Assembly: GCA_002329495.1 (NCBI GenBank)
Contig: DCTH01000067.1
Span: 10,830 to 17,308, forward strand
From: Syntrophothermus sp. UBA1445
Lineage (GTDB): Bacteria; Bacillota; Syntrophomonadia; Syntrophomonadales; DTU052
Length of the DNA stretch: 6,479 nt
Reading direction: 5' to 3'
Shown here: positions 1 to 6,479 of the stretch, in pieces
Layout of the letters: each line of letters starts with the position of its first letter
Position numbering within the stretch: position 1 is the first letter of the stretch
Notes under the pieces: generated by a model
Seen by the model: the letters and a program-made list of their open reading frames with translations, nothing else
Told to the model about the DNA's origin: nothing
The model's database searches: none
Made by a program: the position numbers and the translations under genes

Positions 1-925
1 AAGTTTTATGGAGCGGCGATTAAAACTGAAACGTGGAATGGCTACTCTACTCAGCATGCTGCTGGTTTTGGGATCTCTTTCTATGATCCTGGTTTCACTG
101 GTTTCACGGCTGATCAATGAACTGGTTGCCATTTACAAATCCCTGTCATTACGTTCGGGGGATCTGAGCCAGACGATCGCCGACAGTCTGGAGCAGGCCC
201 AGATGTTTTATATGCGGCTTAACCTGCCGCCTGATGTGGAGAATTCTGTGCAGGCCAACCTTTACGGCTTGCTGACCCGTTTGGAGCATATTCTGAACTC
301 TGTGCTCACTACCCTGATAGACCTGGTTGCCAGCCTTCCGGGTTATTTCATTTTCCTGCTTATTGCACTGATTGCCACCTACTTCATTGCCCGGGAGCGG
401 CCTGAGATCAAGGAATGGTTCATAAAATCGCTTCCCGAATCCTGGGAAGGCAAGACCCGCCGGGTGGCTCGCGACCTGGTGACTGCTTTCCTGGGTTGGG
501 TAAAAGCTTTGCTGATCCTGACTTCAATCACGGGCATTCTAACCATCGTGGGTTTATCAATGCTGGGGGTCAAGTATGCATTGACTATTGGACTCCTGAC
601 CGGCTTGTTTGATATTCTTCCGATTCTGGGACCGGGCACCATCTTTGTTTCCTGGATAATACTGTCTTTTGTGACGGGGAATAACGGTTTGGCGGTTGGC
701 CTCCTCATTCTTTATGTAGTGATGATTACGGTAAGGTACATACTGGAACCCAGAATTCTGGGTGACAATATTGGGCTTCACCCACTGGTTACCCTGATCG
801 CTCTTTATGTTGGTCTGAAAGTAGCCGGGGTGGCGGGAATAATATTGGGTCCCGCAGTAGTGGTAGTGTTCCTGGCCTGTCACCGTGCTGGTATATTTGA
901 TAAATGGTCGTGGAAAAAGGATTGA
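1..925 (+). CDS. ytvI: YtvI-type AI-2E family membrane protein, 5' truncated
   Basis: This is a polytopic inner-membrane protein of the AI-2E/PerM (DUF20) family, of the sporulation YtvI type. YtvI is linked to sporulation in Bacillus, but its transported substrate, if any, is not established. Numbering from the Met at base 8 gives 305 residues with several hydrophobic segments, roughly 14-36, 103-126, 158-187, 190-238 and 260-292. A DILPILGPG motif lies at 202-210, and the family signature EPRILGDNIGLHP at 247-259. The C-terminal tail HRAGIFDKW also resembles YtvI. The frame stays open to the window edge (codons for S and F precede the Met), and no ribosome binding site is visible. Family members are about 350-370 residues, and the MERR-LKLKRG stretch matches an internal part of the family, so about 50-60 N-terminal residues lie upstream. 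It ends 5 bases before the preferred dxr start, consistent with co-transcription. Family assignment is firm; the YtvI subgroup is probable and could instead be a generic AI-2E transporter. Confidence 0.82.
   Translation, partial: SFMERRLKLKRGMATLLSMLLVLGSLSMILVSLVSRLINELVAIYKSLSLRSGDLSQTIADSLEQAQMFYMRLNLPPDVENSVQANLYGLLTRLEHILNSVLTTLIDLVASLPGYFIFLLIALIATYFIARERPEIKEWFIKSLPESWEGKTRRVARDLVTAFLGWVKALLILTSITGILTIVGLSMLGVKYALTIGLLTGLFDILPILGPGTIFVSWIILSFVTGNNGLAVGLLILYVVMITVRYILEPRILGDNIGLHPLVTLIALYVGLKVAGVAGIILGPAVVVVFLACHRAGIFDKWSWKKD
89..106 (+). repeat. Perfect tandem 9-base duplication inside ytvI
   Basis: CTGGTTTCA occurs twice in direct succession (89-97 and 98-106). It is a multiple of three, keeps the frame and encodes LVS twice within a predicted membrane helix. 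It may be a small in-frame slippage duplication or chance; no function is inferred. Confidence 0.6.
914..921 (+). promoter_or_regulatory. Ribosome binding site deciding the dxr start (TTG 931)
   Basis: AAAAAGGA lies in the last codons of ytvI and ends 9 bases before TTG 931. The alternative ATG at 904 is preceded by a T-rich stretch with no purine motif. This favours the shorter protein and suggests translational coupling to the ytvI stop at 923-925. Confidence 0.7.
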
Positions 926-930
926 TTGAT

Positions 931-2070
931 TTGAAGCGGGTTGCGATAATTGGCTCTACCGGATCCATTGGGGTACAGGCCCTGGATGTAATCCGGCATA
1001 ATCCGGACAAACTTAAGGTAGTAGCTCTTGCCGCCGGGAGCAATGCCAGACTCCTGGCGGAACAGGTGGCAGAGTTTAAAGCAGAGTATGCCGCCGTTTC
1101 TGATTCCGCTTCCTACCGGGAACTGAACCATCGCTGTGAATGCTGGACCGGACAGGGAATGGAGGCCATTGCCTTTTTGGCATCCCTGGAGGATGTCGAC
1201 CTGGTACTGGTGGCGGTGAGCGGTGCCGCTGGGATCTACCCGACTTATAAAGCGGTGGCTGCCGGAAAGACAGTGGGACTGGCCAATAAAGAGAGCCTGG
1301 TTGCCGCGGGGGACCTGATCATGCCCCTGGCGGAGTCCACCGGATCCACTATCTTGCCGGTTGACAGCGAACACTCCGCAATATTCCAGTGTCTTCAGGG
1401 CGAGGAAAAGTGGGTCTCCCGTATCTGGCTGACAGCTTCCGGTGGGCCATTTCGGGAAATGGAGGCCAGCAGACTTGGGTTGGTTACCCCTGAGGAGGCC
1501 TTACGCCATCCGCGGTGGAATATGGGAAAAAAGATTACTATTGACTCCGCCACCTTGATGAACAAGGGTCTGGAGGTAATTGAAGCTCATCACCTGTTTG
1601 CAGTAAGCTATGATCAAATAACTGTGGTTATCCACCCCCAGAGTGTGGTACATTCACTGGTCGAGTTTGTGGATGGCTCCTTTCTGGGTCATCTGGGGGT
1701 TCCAGATATGAGGATACCCATCCAGTACGCGTTCAGCTATCCGGAAAGGTGGGGAGCCTCTGCGGAAAGATTAGACCTGCTCCATCTGGGTGCACTCGAT
1801 TTTTCACCACCGGATATAAACAGGTTTCCAGCGTTAGAGTTGGCACTGGCGGCCGGACGCCAAAGTGGTACCATGCCGGCAGTTATGAACGCGGCCAACG
1901 AGATTGCTGTGGGGTGCTTTTTGGAGGGGGCCTTGGGGTTTACAGGTATTGTCAGTGCAGTGGAGAAGGTAATGGGGCATCATCAAACGATAAAAAACCC
2001 GGATCTTTCTGAGATTTTGGCTGCCGATGCCTGGGCCCGCGAAGCCTGCATCCGATTCATTAAGGAATGA
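931..2070 (+). CDS. dxr: 1-deoxy-D-xylulose-5-phosphate reductoisomerase
   Basis: This cytosolic enzyme converts 1-deoxy-D-xylulose 5-phosphate to 2-C-methyl-D-erythritol 4-phosphate with NADPH and a divalent metal, committing carbon to MEP isoprenoid synthesis. Read from the TTG at 931 it has 379 residues, normal for the family. The NADPH-binding GSTGSIG is at 8-14 and LANKES at 117-122. The metal site is D145/E147 in VDSEH, completed by E215 in MNKGLE (with N211 and K212). SGGPF at 170-174 binds substrate phosphate in homologues. The flexible active-site loop HPRWNMG is at 193-199, and the C-terminal helical domain carries NAANE at 320-324. An upstream in-frame ATG at 904 would add nine residues (388 aa), but it lies inside ytvI and has no Shine-Dalgarno. 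The TTG gives the classic MKRVAIIGSTGSIG N-terminus and has AAAAAGGA 9 bases ahead. No catalytic residue is missing. Function is very secure, start choice fairly secure. Confidence 0.97.
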   Translation: MKRVAIIGSTGSIGVQALDVIRHNPDKLKVVALAAGSNARLLAEQVAEFKAEYAAVSDSASYRELNHRCECWTGQGMEAIAFLASLEDVDLVLVAVSGAAGIYPTYKAVAAGKTVGLANKESLVAAGDLIMPLAESTGSTILPVDSEHSAIFQCLQGEEKWVSRIWLTASGGPFREMEASRLGLVTPEEALRHPRWNMGKKITIDSATLMNKGLEVIEAHHLFAVSYDQITVVIHPQSVVHSLVEFVDGSFLGHLGVPDMRIPIQYAFSYPERWGASAERLDLLHLGALDFSPPDINRFPALELALAAGRQSGTMPAVMNAANEIAVGCFLEGALGFTGIVSAVEKVMGHHQTIKNPDLSEILAADAWAREACIRFIKE

Positions 2071-2073
2071 GGT
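2069..2073 (+). promoter_or_regulatory. Ribosome binding site of rseP
   Basis: GAGGT overlaps the dxr stop codon (2068-2070) and ends 8 bases before ATG 2082, the usual Firmicutes spacing. The overlap implies termination and reinitiation between dxr and rseP. Confidence 0.65.
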
Positions 2074-2081
2074 AGAAAGAT

Positions 2082-3146
2082 ATGATGATCATAACTGCAC
2101 TTTTGGTGCTGGCAGTAATCATTCTGGTTCACGAATGGGGGCACTTTATTGCCTGCCGCAGTGCTGGGATTGAGGTTCAGGAATTCAGTATCGGTTTTGG
2201 CCCCAAACTCTTAAGTTATAAAGGTCGGGCTGACCAGTCAGACGAAGAGTTGGCCGGCAAGACCGAGTACTCTTTGCGCCTCTTTCCGATTGGAGGTTTT
2301 GTTCGTATGGCGGGGTCCGAGCCTGATGATCTGGACAATCCGGCCGGATTTAACCAGGCATCCCCTTGGCAGAGGATCAAGGTACTGGCAGCAGGGCCGT
2401 TAATGAATTTTGTTCTCGCCATTGTGATATTTATATTTGCGTTCACCGTGATCGGTATACCCCAGCCCGTCAACGTACCTGAATTGGGTGAGGTTGTGCC
2501 GGGTAAACCTGCCGCAAAAGCAGGTCTGCAACCGGGTGATCGGGTGATCAGTATTGACGGCCAGAAGGTGTCAACCTGGGATGAGATGGTGGGAATAATC
2601 CAGAAGACACCGGCGGGTAAGACTCTGGAACTGGTAATCAATAGAGAAGGTCAACCGCAAACAGTCACCGTTAAACCGGAGTATAACAAGTCGACCAAAA
2701 CTTCGGTCCTGGGCGTAACTGCTACCCTCAGCTATGAAAAGATGGGGTTGTGGGAAGGTATCAAATTGGGTTTTATAAATACCTACACCACTACGATTTT
2801 GATGCTTCAGGGCCTGGTGCAGCTCATTACCGGTGCGGTATCTGCTGATAGCCTGGCAGGACCGGTCGGAATAACCCGGATGATTGGTGAGGCGGCTCAG
2901 GGTGGATTGATCTATCTCTTGAACTTTACCGCACTGCTGAGCATAAACCTGGGGGTAATAAACCTCCTGCCTTTCCCGGCTCTGGACGGCAGCCGCATAG
3001 TGTTTACCGGACTGGAACTGGTCAGAGGGCGACCGATTGAGGCGGAGCGGGAAAACTTCATTCACCTGATTGGTTTTGTAGTCCTCTTGGGACTCATCAT
3101 TCTGATTACCTTTAACGACATCCTGAACATCGCAAAAGGTGGTTAA
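2082..3146 (+). CDS. rseP: Site-2 type intramembrane zinc metalloprotease RseP/RasP
   Basis: This M50-family protease of the cytoplasmic membrane performs regulated intramembrane proteolysis. In Bacillus RasP cleaves anti-sigma factor RsiW and other single-span proteins; the substrate here is unknown. The 354 residues show the whole architecture. A first membrane helix carries the zinc-binding HEWGH at 17-21 (H17, E18, H21). The GPLMNF region at 105-110 opens a second membrane segment to about 125. A single PDZ domain spans about 128-200, with its GLQPGDRV loop at 148-155. The late membrane region holds NLLPFPALDG at 294-303, whose D302 is the third zinc ligand, followed by a last helix near 327-347. 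One PDZ domain and this length are typical of clostridial members; E. coli RseP is longer with two PDZ domains. ATG 2082 is chosen because GAGGT lies 8 bases upstream; ATG 2085 is equally plausible and changes one residue. The gene starts 12 bases after the dxr stop. No anti-sigma factor gene is in the window. Confidence 0.96.
   Translation: MMIITALLVLAVIILVHEWGHFIACRSAGIEVQEFSIGFGPKLLSYKGRADQSDEELAGKTEYSLRLFPIGGFVRMAGSEPDDLDNPAGFNQASPWQRIKVLAAGPLMNFVLAIVIFIFAFTVIGIPQPVNVPELGEVVPGKPAAKAGLQPGDRVISIDGQKVSTWDEMVGIIQKTPAGKTLELVINREGQPQTVTVKPEYNKSTKTSVLGVTATLSYEKMGLWEGIKLGFINTYTTTILMLQGLVQLITGAVSADSLAGPVGITRMIGEAAQGGLIYLLNFTALLSINLGVINLLPFPALDGSRIVFTGLELVRGRPIEAERENFIHLIGFVVLLGLIILITFNDILNIAKGG
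3136..3143 (+). promoter_or_regulatory. Ribosome binding site deciding the ispG start (ATG 3151)
   Basis: AAGGTGGT, close to the AAGGAGGTGAT consensus, lies in the last rseP codons and ends 7 bases before ATG 3151. The alternative GTG 3139 falls inside this motif and lacks a good one of its own. Confidence 0.65.
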
Positions 3147-3150
3147 ACTG

Positions 3151-4218
3151 ATGCGCAGACCAACCCGGGAAATAAAGGTCGGGAGTGTTGCTGTGGGGGG
3201 TAACAACCCGGTGGCAGTACAGTCCATGACCAATACGGATACCCGGGATACTAAAAGAACCATAGAGCAGATTCGTAAACTGGCCGCAGCGGGGTGCGAA
3301 ATAATAAGAGTGGCAGTCCCTGATGCTGAGGCAGCAGCGGCTCTGACCGAGATAAAGAAGAACATCCCTATTCCTATAATTGCTGATATTCACTTTGATT
3401 ACCGCCTGGCTTTACAGTGCCTGCAGGCGGGTGTGGATGGACTCCGCATAAACCCGGGCAACATAGGTGCCCGTTGGAAGGTTGAGACGGTGGTAAGGGA
3501 GGCCCGGGAGCGGCAGGTGCCGATCAGGATCGGGGTCAATGCTGGGTCACTTGGGAGAGATATTCTCGGTGAATTCGGGGGGGCAACCCCGGAAGCCATG
3601 GTGGAGAGTGCTCTGCGGCAGATCAGAGTCCTGGAGGATATGGAATTTCAGCTGATCAAGGTCTCACTTAAGTCATCAAACGTCCTGGATACTGTACAGG
3701 CCTACCGATTACTTAGCTTAGCCGTCGACTACCCGCTTCATATTGGTATTACCGAAGCCGGAACCCTGGCACGGGGATTGATCAAGTCCGCCATGGGTAT
3801 CGGCATGCTTCTGGTGGAGGGTATAGGCGACACCATCAGGGTGTCACTTACGGCTGACCCGCTCGAAGAGGTCTGGGCGGCCTATGAGATCCTGCGGGCA
3901 ACCGAGCTGAGGGCCCGGGGGGTTGAACTTGTATCCTGCCCCACCTGCGGGCGCTGTGAGATAAACCTGCAGGAACTGGCCGAGGAGGTTGACCTTAAGC
4001 TGCGGGGAATCGAGCAGCCACTCAAGGTTGCAGTGATGGGCTGTGTGGTAAACGGCCCCGGGGAGGCCAGAGGTGCGGATGTTGGTATTGCCGGTGGTCG
4101 AGGCTTTGGTTTATTGTTTAAGAATGGACAAGTTACTGGGAAAGTGGAAAGCAGTAATATGGCTTCGGCATTGATTGATGCGGTACATGAAATAGTTAAG
4201 GAGGAGGGAACCCGTTGA
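3151..4218 (+). CDS. ispG: 4-hydroxy-3-methylbut-2-enyl diphosphate synthase
   Basis: This cytosolic [4Fe-4S] enzyme reductively opens 2-C-methyl-D-erythritol 2,4-cyclodiphosphate to HMBPP, the penultimate MEP step, using ferredoxin or flavodoxin as electron donor. From ATG 3151 the protein has 355 residues, the usual length of the two-domain bacterial form (no plant-type insert). The N-terminal TIM barrel has VQSMTNTD at 23-30 and [10 protein letters not shown] at 97-106. The C-terminal Fe-S domain has CPTC with C263 and C266, then GCVVNGPGE with C298 and E305. These correspond in spacing to the E. coli ligands C270, C273, C305 and E312. A further cysteine, C269, follows the CPTC motif. A GTG at 3139 would add four residues, but AAGGTGGT at 3136-3143 places the ribosome on ATG 3151, and [11 protein letters not shown] is the typical family N-terminus. 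The gene begins 4 bases after the rseP stop and its stop overlaps the proS start. Function secure. Confidence 0.97.
   Translation: MRRPTREIKVGSVAVGGNNPVAVQSMTNTDTRDTKRTIEQIRKLAAAGCEIIRVAVPDAEAAAALTEIKKNIPIPIIADIHFDYRLALQCLQAGVDGLRINPGNIGARWKVETVVREARERQVPIRIGVNAGSLGRDILGEFGGATPEAMVESALRQIRVLEDMEFQLIKVSLKSSNVLDTVQAYRLLSLAVDYPLHIGITEAGTLARGLIKSAMGIGMLLVEGIGDTIRVSLTADPLEEVWAAYEILRATELRARGVELVSCPTCGRCEINLQELAEEVDLKLRGIEQPLKVAVMGCVVNGPGEARGADVGIAGGRGFGLLFKNGQVTGKVESSNMASALIDAVHEIVKEEGTR
4197..4208 (+). promoter_or_regulatory. Strong double Shine-Dalgarno of proS
   Basis: TAAGGAGGAGGG holds a near-perfect TAAGGAGG (10 bases before TTG 4215) and an overlapping GGAGG (7 bases before). It lies within the last ispG codons (KEEGTR). 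Its strength probably compensates for the weak TTG start and settles the start choice. Confidence 0.75.
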
Positions 4219-5918
4219 AGACCACGCAACTTCTATTTCCAACCCTTAGGGAGGATCCCAGCGACACTGAGGTAATCAGCCACAAGCTGTTGATGCGGGC
4301 AGGAATGATACGCAAGACAGCGGGGGGTGTGTATACCTATCTACCTTTAGGGTTTAGGGTCTTGAAAAAAATCAATCAGATCGTTCGTGAGGAAATGGAC
4401 CGGGCCGGTGGCCAGGAGGTGGGTCTGCCGATCGTTCAGCCTCGTGAGCTATGGGATCAGTCGGGACGCTGGCAACTTTACGGGGATGAGATGTTCAGGC
4501 TAAAGGACCGTCACCAGCGCGATTTTTGCCTGGGACCTACCCACGAGGAGGTTATCACGGCCCTGGTGGACGGTGAGGTTCACTCCTACCGTGATCTGCC
4601 CCTGCTCCTCTATCAGATACAGGACAAGTTTCGGGATGAGATCCGTCCCCGGTTCGGACTGATGCGCGGGCGGGAATTCATCATGAAAGACCTGTACTCT
4701 TTCGATGTTGATGAGGACGGGCTGGAGATCTCCTACCGCAAGATGTATTTTGCATACAGCGCTATATTCGAGAGGTTAGGACTGGACTTCCGGGTGGTAG
4801 AAGCAGACAGCGGAGCCATCGGGGGGAGCTCAAGCCACGAGTTCATGGTCCTGGCCGGCAGTGGGGAATCAGTCGTGGTCTACTGTGACCAGTGTCACTA
4901 CGCCGCCAATGTGGAAAAAGCTGAAACCGTATTTAACCCTGTTGAACAACCGCCGGAATGTGCCCGGGCGGAAGTGGTGTTGACCCCTGGAATTAAGTCG
5001 GTTAAAGATGTGGTCGATTTTCTGGATGTAGCTGAAGCCAGGATAATCAAGACCCTGATATATATTGCTGACGAAGAGCCGTTTGCGGTCCTGATACGGG
5101 GAGACCGCGAGTTAAATGAGGTCAAACTGAAGAACTACCTTTCAGCTTCCGAGCTTTTTATGGCCCCCGAGGATATGGTGAAAGAGATCACCGGGGTGGC
5201 CATTGGTTCGGTAGGACCGGTGGGACTTAACATAAAGGTTCTGGCTGATTTGGAGGTTCAGGGAATGACTGATGCGGTCTGTGGTGCTAACCGTCCCGAG
5301 AGTCATCTGATCCATGTCTTACCTGGCCGGGATTTCACCCCTGATGCCTGCGTAGACCTGCGCGAGGCAACCGCAGGGGATCCCTGTCCTCATTGCCAGG
5401 GAGAACTGCAGGCAACCCGCGGTATTGAAGTAGGTCACATATTTAAACTGGGGACCAAGTACTCCAAGGCCATGGATGCCTGGTTCCTGGACGAGGATGG
5501 TATCAAACGGCACTATGTGATGGGTTGCTACGGAATTGGAATATCACGGGTAATGGCAGCAGCAATTGAACAGAAACATGATGAGAATGGCATAATCTGG
5601 CCCATGTCCATCGCTCCCTTCCAGGTGATCATCGTCCCGGTCAACCGGCGTGACGAAGAGCAGATGGGTTTTGCCGAGCATCTTTATGAGGAGTTGCAGG
5701 ATGCCGGGGTTGAGGTTCTGCTGGATGATCGCGAAGAACGGGCAGGTGTGAAATTCAAGGATGCCGATCTGATTGGGATACCGCTACGGGTTACCATTGG
5801 CCCTAAATCATTAAAACAGGGTAAAGTGGAGATCAAGAAACGCTGGGAAGCTGAGAGTGAAATGATCGACCAAACGAGTATTAAGGAGCTGATACTGACT
5901 CTAACCGGTAAGAAGTAG
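4215..5918 (+). CDS. proS: Prolyl-tRNA synthetase, bacterial type with editing domain
   Basis: This cytosolic class II aminoacyl-tRNA synthetase charges tRNA-Pro and, through its inserted editing domain, removes misattached alanine. The 567 residues match the bacterial (E. coli-like) form. The N-terminus reads [15 protein letters not shown] at 107-112 contains T109 and E111 of the active-site loop. Motif 2 runs [10 protein letters not shown] at 139-148 to MRGREF at 150-155. The INS editing insertion lies at about 224-400, with K279 in IKTLI, equivalent to the editing lysine 279 of E. coli. RGIEVGHIF is at 402-410. Motif 3 GCYGIGISR at 437-445 ends in the conserved Arg, and an anticodon-binding domain occupies about 470-567. 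Two cysteine pairs, C224/C227 and C391/C394, bracket the insertion. The TTG at 4215 is the start: it has a very strong Shine-Dalgarno, and the next in-frame Met (residue 27) would cut into conserved sequence. TTG overlaps the ispG TGA by 4 bases, implying translational coupling. Confidence 0.97.
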   Translation: MKTTQLLFPTLREDPSDTEVISHKLLMRAGMIRKTAGGVYTYLPLGFRVLKKINQIVREEMDRAGGQEVGLPIVQPRELWDQSGRWQLYGDEMFRLKDRHQRDFCLGPTHEEVITALVDGEVHSYRDLPLLLYQIQDKFRDEIRPRFGLMRGREFIMKDLYSFDVDEDGLEISYRKMYFAYSAIFERLGLDFRVVEADSGAIGGSSSHEFMVLAGSGESVVVYCDQCHYAANVEKAETVFNPVEQPPECARAEVVLTPGIKSVKDVVDFLDVAEARIIKTLIYIADEEPFAVLIRGDRELNEVKLKNYLSASELFMAPEDMVKEITGVAIGSVGPVGLNIKVLADLEVQGMTDAVCGANRPESHLIHVLPGRDFTPDACVDLREATAGDPCPHCQGELQATRGIEVGHIFKLGTKYSKAMDAWFLDEDGIKRHYVMGCYGIGISRVMAAAIEQKHDENGIIWPMSIAPFQVIIVPVNRRDEEQMGFAEHLYEELQDAGVEVLLDDREERAGVKFKDADLIGIPLRVTIGPKSLKQGKVEIKKRWEAESEMIDQTSIKELILTLTGKK

Positions 5919-5922
5919 CTTG

Positions 5923-5930
5923 AAGGGGGT
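5923..5930 (+). promoter_or_regulatory. Ribosome binding site deciding the mgtC-type start (TTG 5940)
   Basis: AAGGGGGT matches AAGGAGGT at seven of eight bases and ends 9 bases before TTG 5940, the only plausible start that keeps the first membrane helix. It sits in the short proS-mgtC gap. Confidence 0.7.
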
Positions 5931-5939
5931 TGGCAAGTA

Positions 5940-6479
5940 TTGTCAGACCTTGAGATAATTCTAAAGCTGGCCTTGTCCTGTCTCCTGGGGGGCATGATTG
6001 GACTGGAGCGGGAGAGCGTTAACCGGCCAGCAGGCCTGCGCACCTACACCCTGGTTTGTATGGGCTCGGCCCTGGCAATGATAGTGTCTCTGGAAATGTA
6101 TTACCAGTTTCATGCCACGGTAACCGCTGACCCGGGTCGGATTGCTGCTCAGGTTGTCAGTGGGATAGGTTTTATCGGTGCCGGGACCATTATTCGTGAG
6201 GGAGCTACTATCAGAGGCCTGACCACCGCAGCTGGGATCTGGGTTGTGGGATGTATTGGGCTGGCAATTGGTGCAGGATTGTATCTGCCTGCTATCGCGA
6301 CCTCGATCCTGGTGTTGTTTATACTCATCTACTTCGTCAGGTTTGAGGAACGGATTACCGGCATGAGGGATTATCGGGCCTTTTCCTTAGTTATTGAGGA
6401 TACACCGGGCCAGGTGGGTCGGGTCGGTTCAGCCGTGGGTGATCTAGGGGTTTCGATTAAGAACATTCATCTCTCACGG
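5940..6479 (+). CDS. MgtC/SapB family membrane protein, 3' truncated
   Basis: This is an inner-membrane protein of the MgtC/SapB family. Some members support growth at low magnesium or modulate ATP synthase, but family membership alone does not set the role. From TTG 5940, 180 codons run open to the window edge. MgtC hallmarks are GLERE at 21-25, AGLRTYTLV at 31-39, RIAAQVVSGIGFIGAGTII at 67-85 and GLTTAAGIWVVGCIGLAIG at 93-111. About four to five hydrophobic segments end near residue 133. A soluble tail follows; DTPGQVGRVGSAVGDLGVSI at 154-173 resembles an ACT-like fold, as in C-terminal domains of family members of about 220-230 residues, so about 40-50 residues are probably missing. TTG is chosen because AAGGGGGT lies 9 bases ahead; the first in-frame ATG (5994) would delete half of the first helix. 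It follows proS by 21 bases with no visible terminator, so it is probably co-transcribed. Confidence 0.9.
   Translation, partial: MSDLEIILKLALSCLLGGMIGLERESVNRPAGLRTYTLVCMGSALAMIVSLEMYYQFHATVTADPGRIAAQVVSGIGFIGAGTIIREGATIRGLTTAAGIWVVGCIGLAIGAGLYLPAIATSILVLFILIYFVRFEERITGMRDYRAFSLVIEDTPGQVGRVGSAVGDLGVSIKNIHLSR

Larger units (their letters stand above)
1..6479 (+). other. Probable single co-directional transcription unit
   Basis: All six genes are on one strand. Gaps are 5 bases (ytvI-dxr), 11 (dxr-rseP), 4 (rseP-ispG), a 4-base overlap (ispG-proS) and 21 (proS-mgtC type). No gap is long enough for a conventional promoter, and I see no GC-rich stem followed by a T run at any junction. Entry is inferred to be upstream of the window; a promoter buried in a coding region cannot be excluded. 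Confidence 0.7.

Noticed and set aside
8..10. ATG at base 8 as the true start of the first gene
   Set aside because: The frame is open to the window edge, the protein would lack its first membrane region, and the sequence here matches an internal part of the YtvI family.
880..1374. Open frame of 164 codons on the - strand opposite dxr
   Set aside because: Low-complexity composition, no family resemblance, fully antisense to conserved dxr sequence.
2533..2548. Tandem 8-base repeat CGGGTGAT in rseP
   Set aside because: It encodes the conserved PDZ loop GDRVI in two different frames, so it is a coincidence of codon choice, not a duplication.
2216..2641. Open frame of 141 codons on the - strand opposite rseP
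   Set aside because: It covers the reverse of the PDZ and membrane region with no family signal; a shadow of rseP codon use.
3139..3141. GTG 3139 as the ispG start
   Set aside because: It lies inside the Shine-Dalgarno of ATG 3151 and adds four residues (MVKL) not expected in the family.
2571..3365. Long open frame on the - strand (264 codons) across rseP and ispG
   Set aside because: It lies antisense to two unmistakable conserved genes across their junction, has no recognisable protein family and no sensible ribosome site. It is a mirror of codon bias.
5919..5939. Possible terminator or promoter in the proS-mgtC gap
   Set aside because: Only 21 bases, mostly occupied by the ribosome binding site; no inverted repeat with a T run and no -35/-10 pair is visible.

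Overview
The window is a dense stretch of bacterial chromosome in which every gene lies on the + strand. Gaps between genes are 4 to 21 bases, or genes overlap by 4 bases. The gene set and order (ytvI, dxr, rseP, ispG, proS, then an mgtC-type gene) point to an endospore-forming, anaerobic-type member of the Firmicutes/Clostridia. The reasons are the sporulation-type YtvI protein, a short single-PDZ site-2 protease, ispG placed between rseP and proS, near-consensus Shine-Dalgarno sequences and frequent TTG starts. G+C looks close to half by eye. I cannot name a genus; a Peptococcaceae- or Syntrophomonas-like lineage is a guess from overall style.

Layout. Bases 1-925 hold the 3' part of a ytvI / AI-2E-family membrane protein gene whose start lies before the window. 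Bases 931-2070 are dxr (first committed step of the MEP isoprenoid pathway), best read from a TTG codon. Bases 2082-3146 are rseP/rasP (intramembrane zinc metalloprotease). Bases 3151-4218 are ispG (a late Fe-S step of the MEP pathway). Bases 4215-5918 are proS (bacterial-type prolyl-tRNA synthetase with the editing insertion), starting on TTG inside the ispG stop. Bases 5940-6479 are the first 180 codons of an MgtC/SapB-family membrane protein that also starts on TTG and runs off the window end.

How it fits together. Two enzymes of one pathway (Dxr, IspG) flank a membrane protease and precede a tRNA synthetase. From general knowledge, dxr-rseP-(ispG)-proS is a widespread housekeeping cluster in Firmicutes, so co-location probably reflects shared growth-linked expression rather than a joint biochemical complex. 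No internal terminator, promoter-sized intergenic space, RNA gene, mobile element or CRISPR array is visible. The whole window is probably one transcription unit entered from upstream.

I did not find a convincing undescribed system. The points worth a second look are start-codon choice (three TTG starts in five visible starts), the neighbours at each end of the conserved core (YtvI before dxr, MgtC after proS), and some cysteine details in ProRS and IspG.
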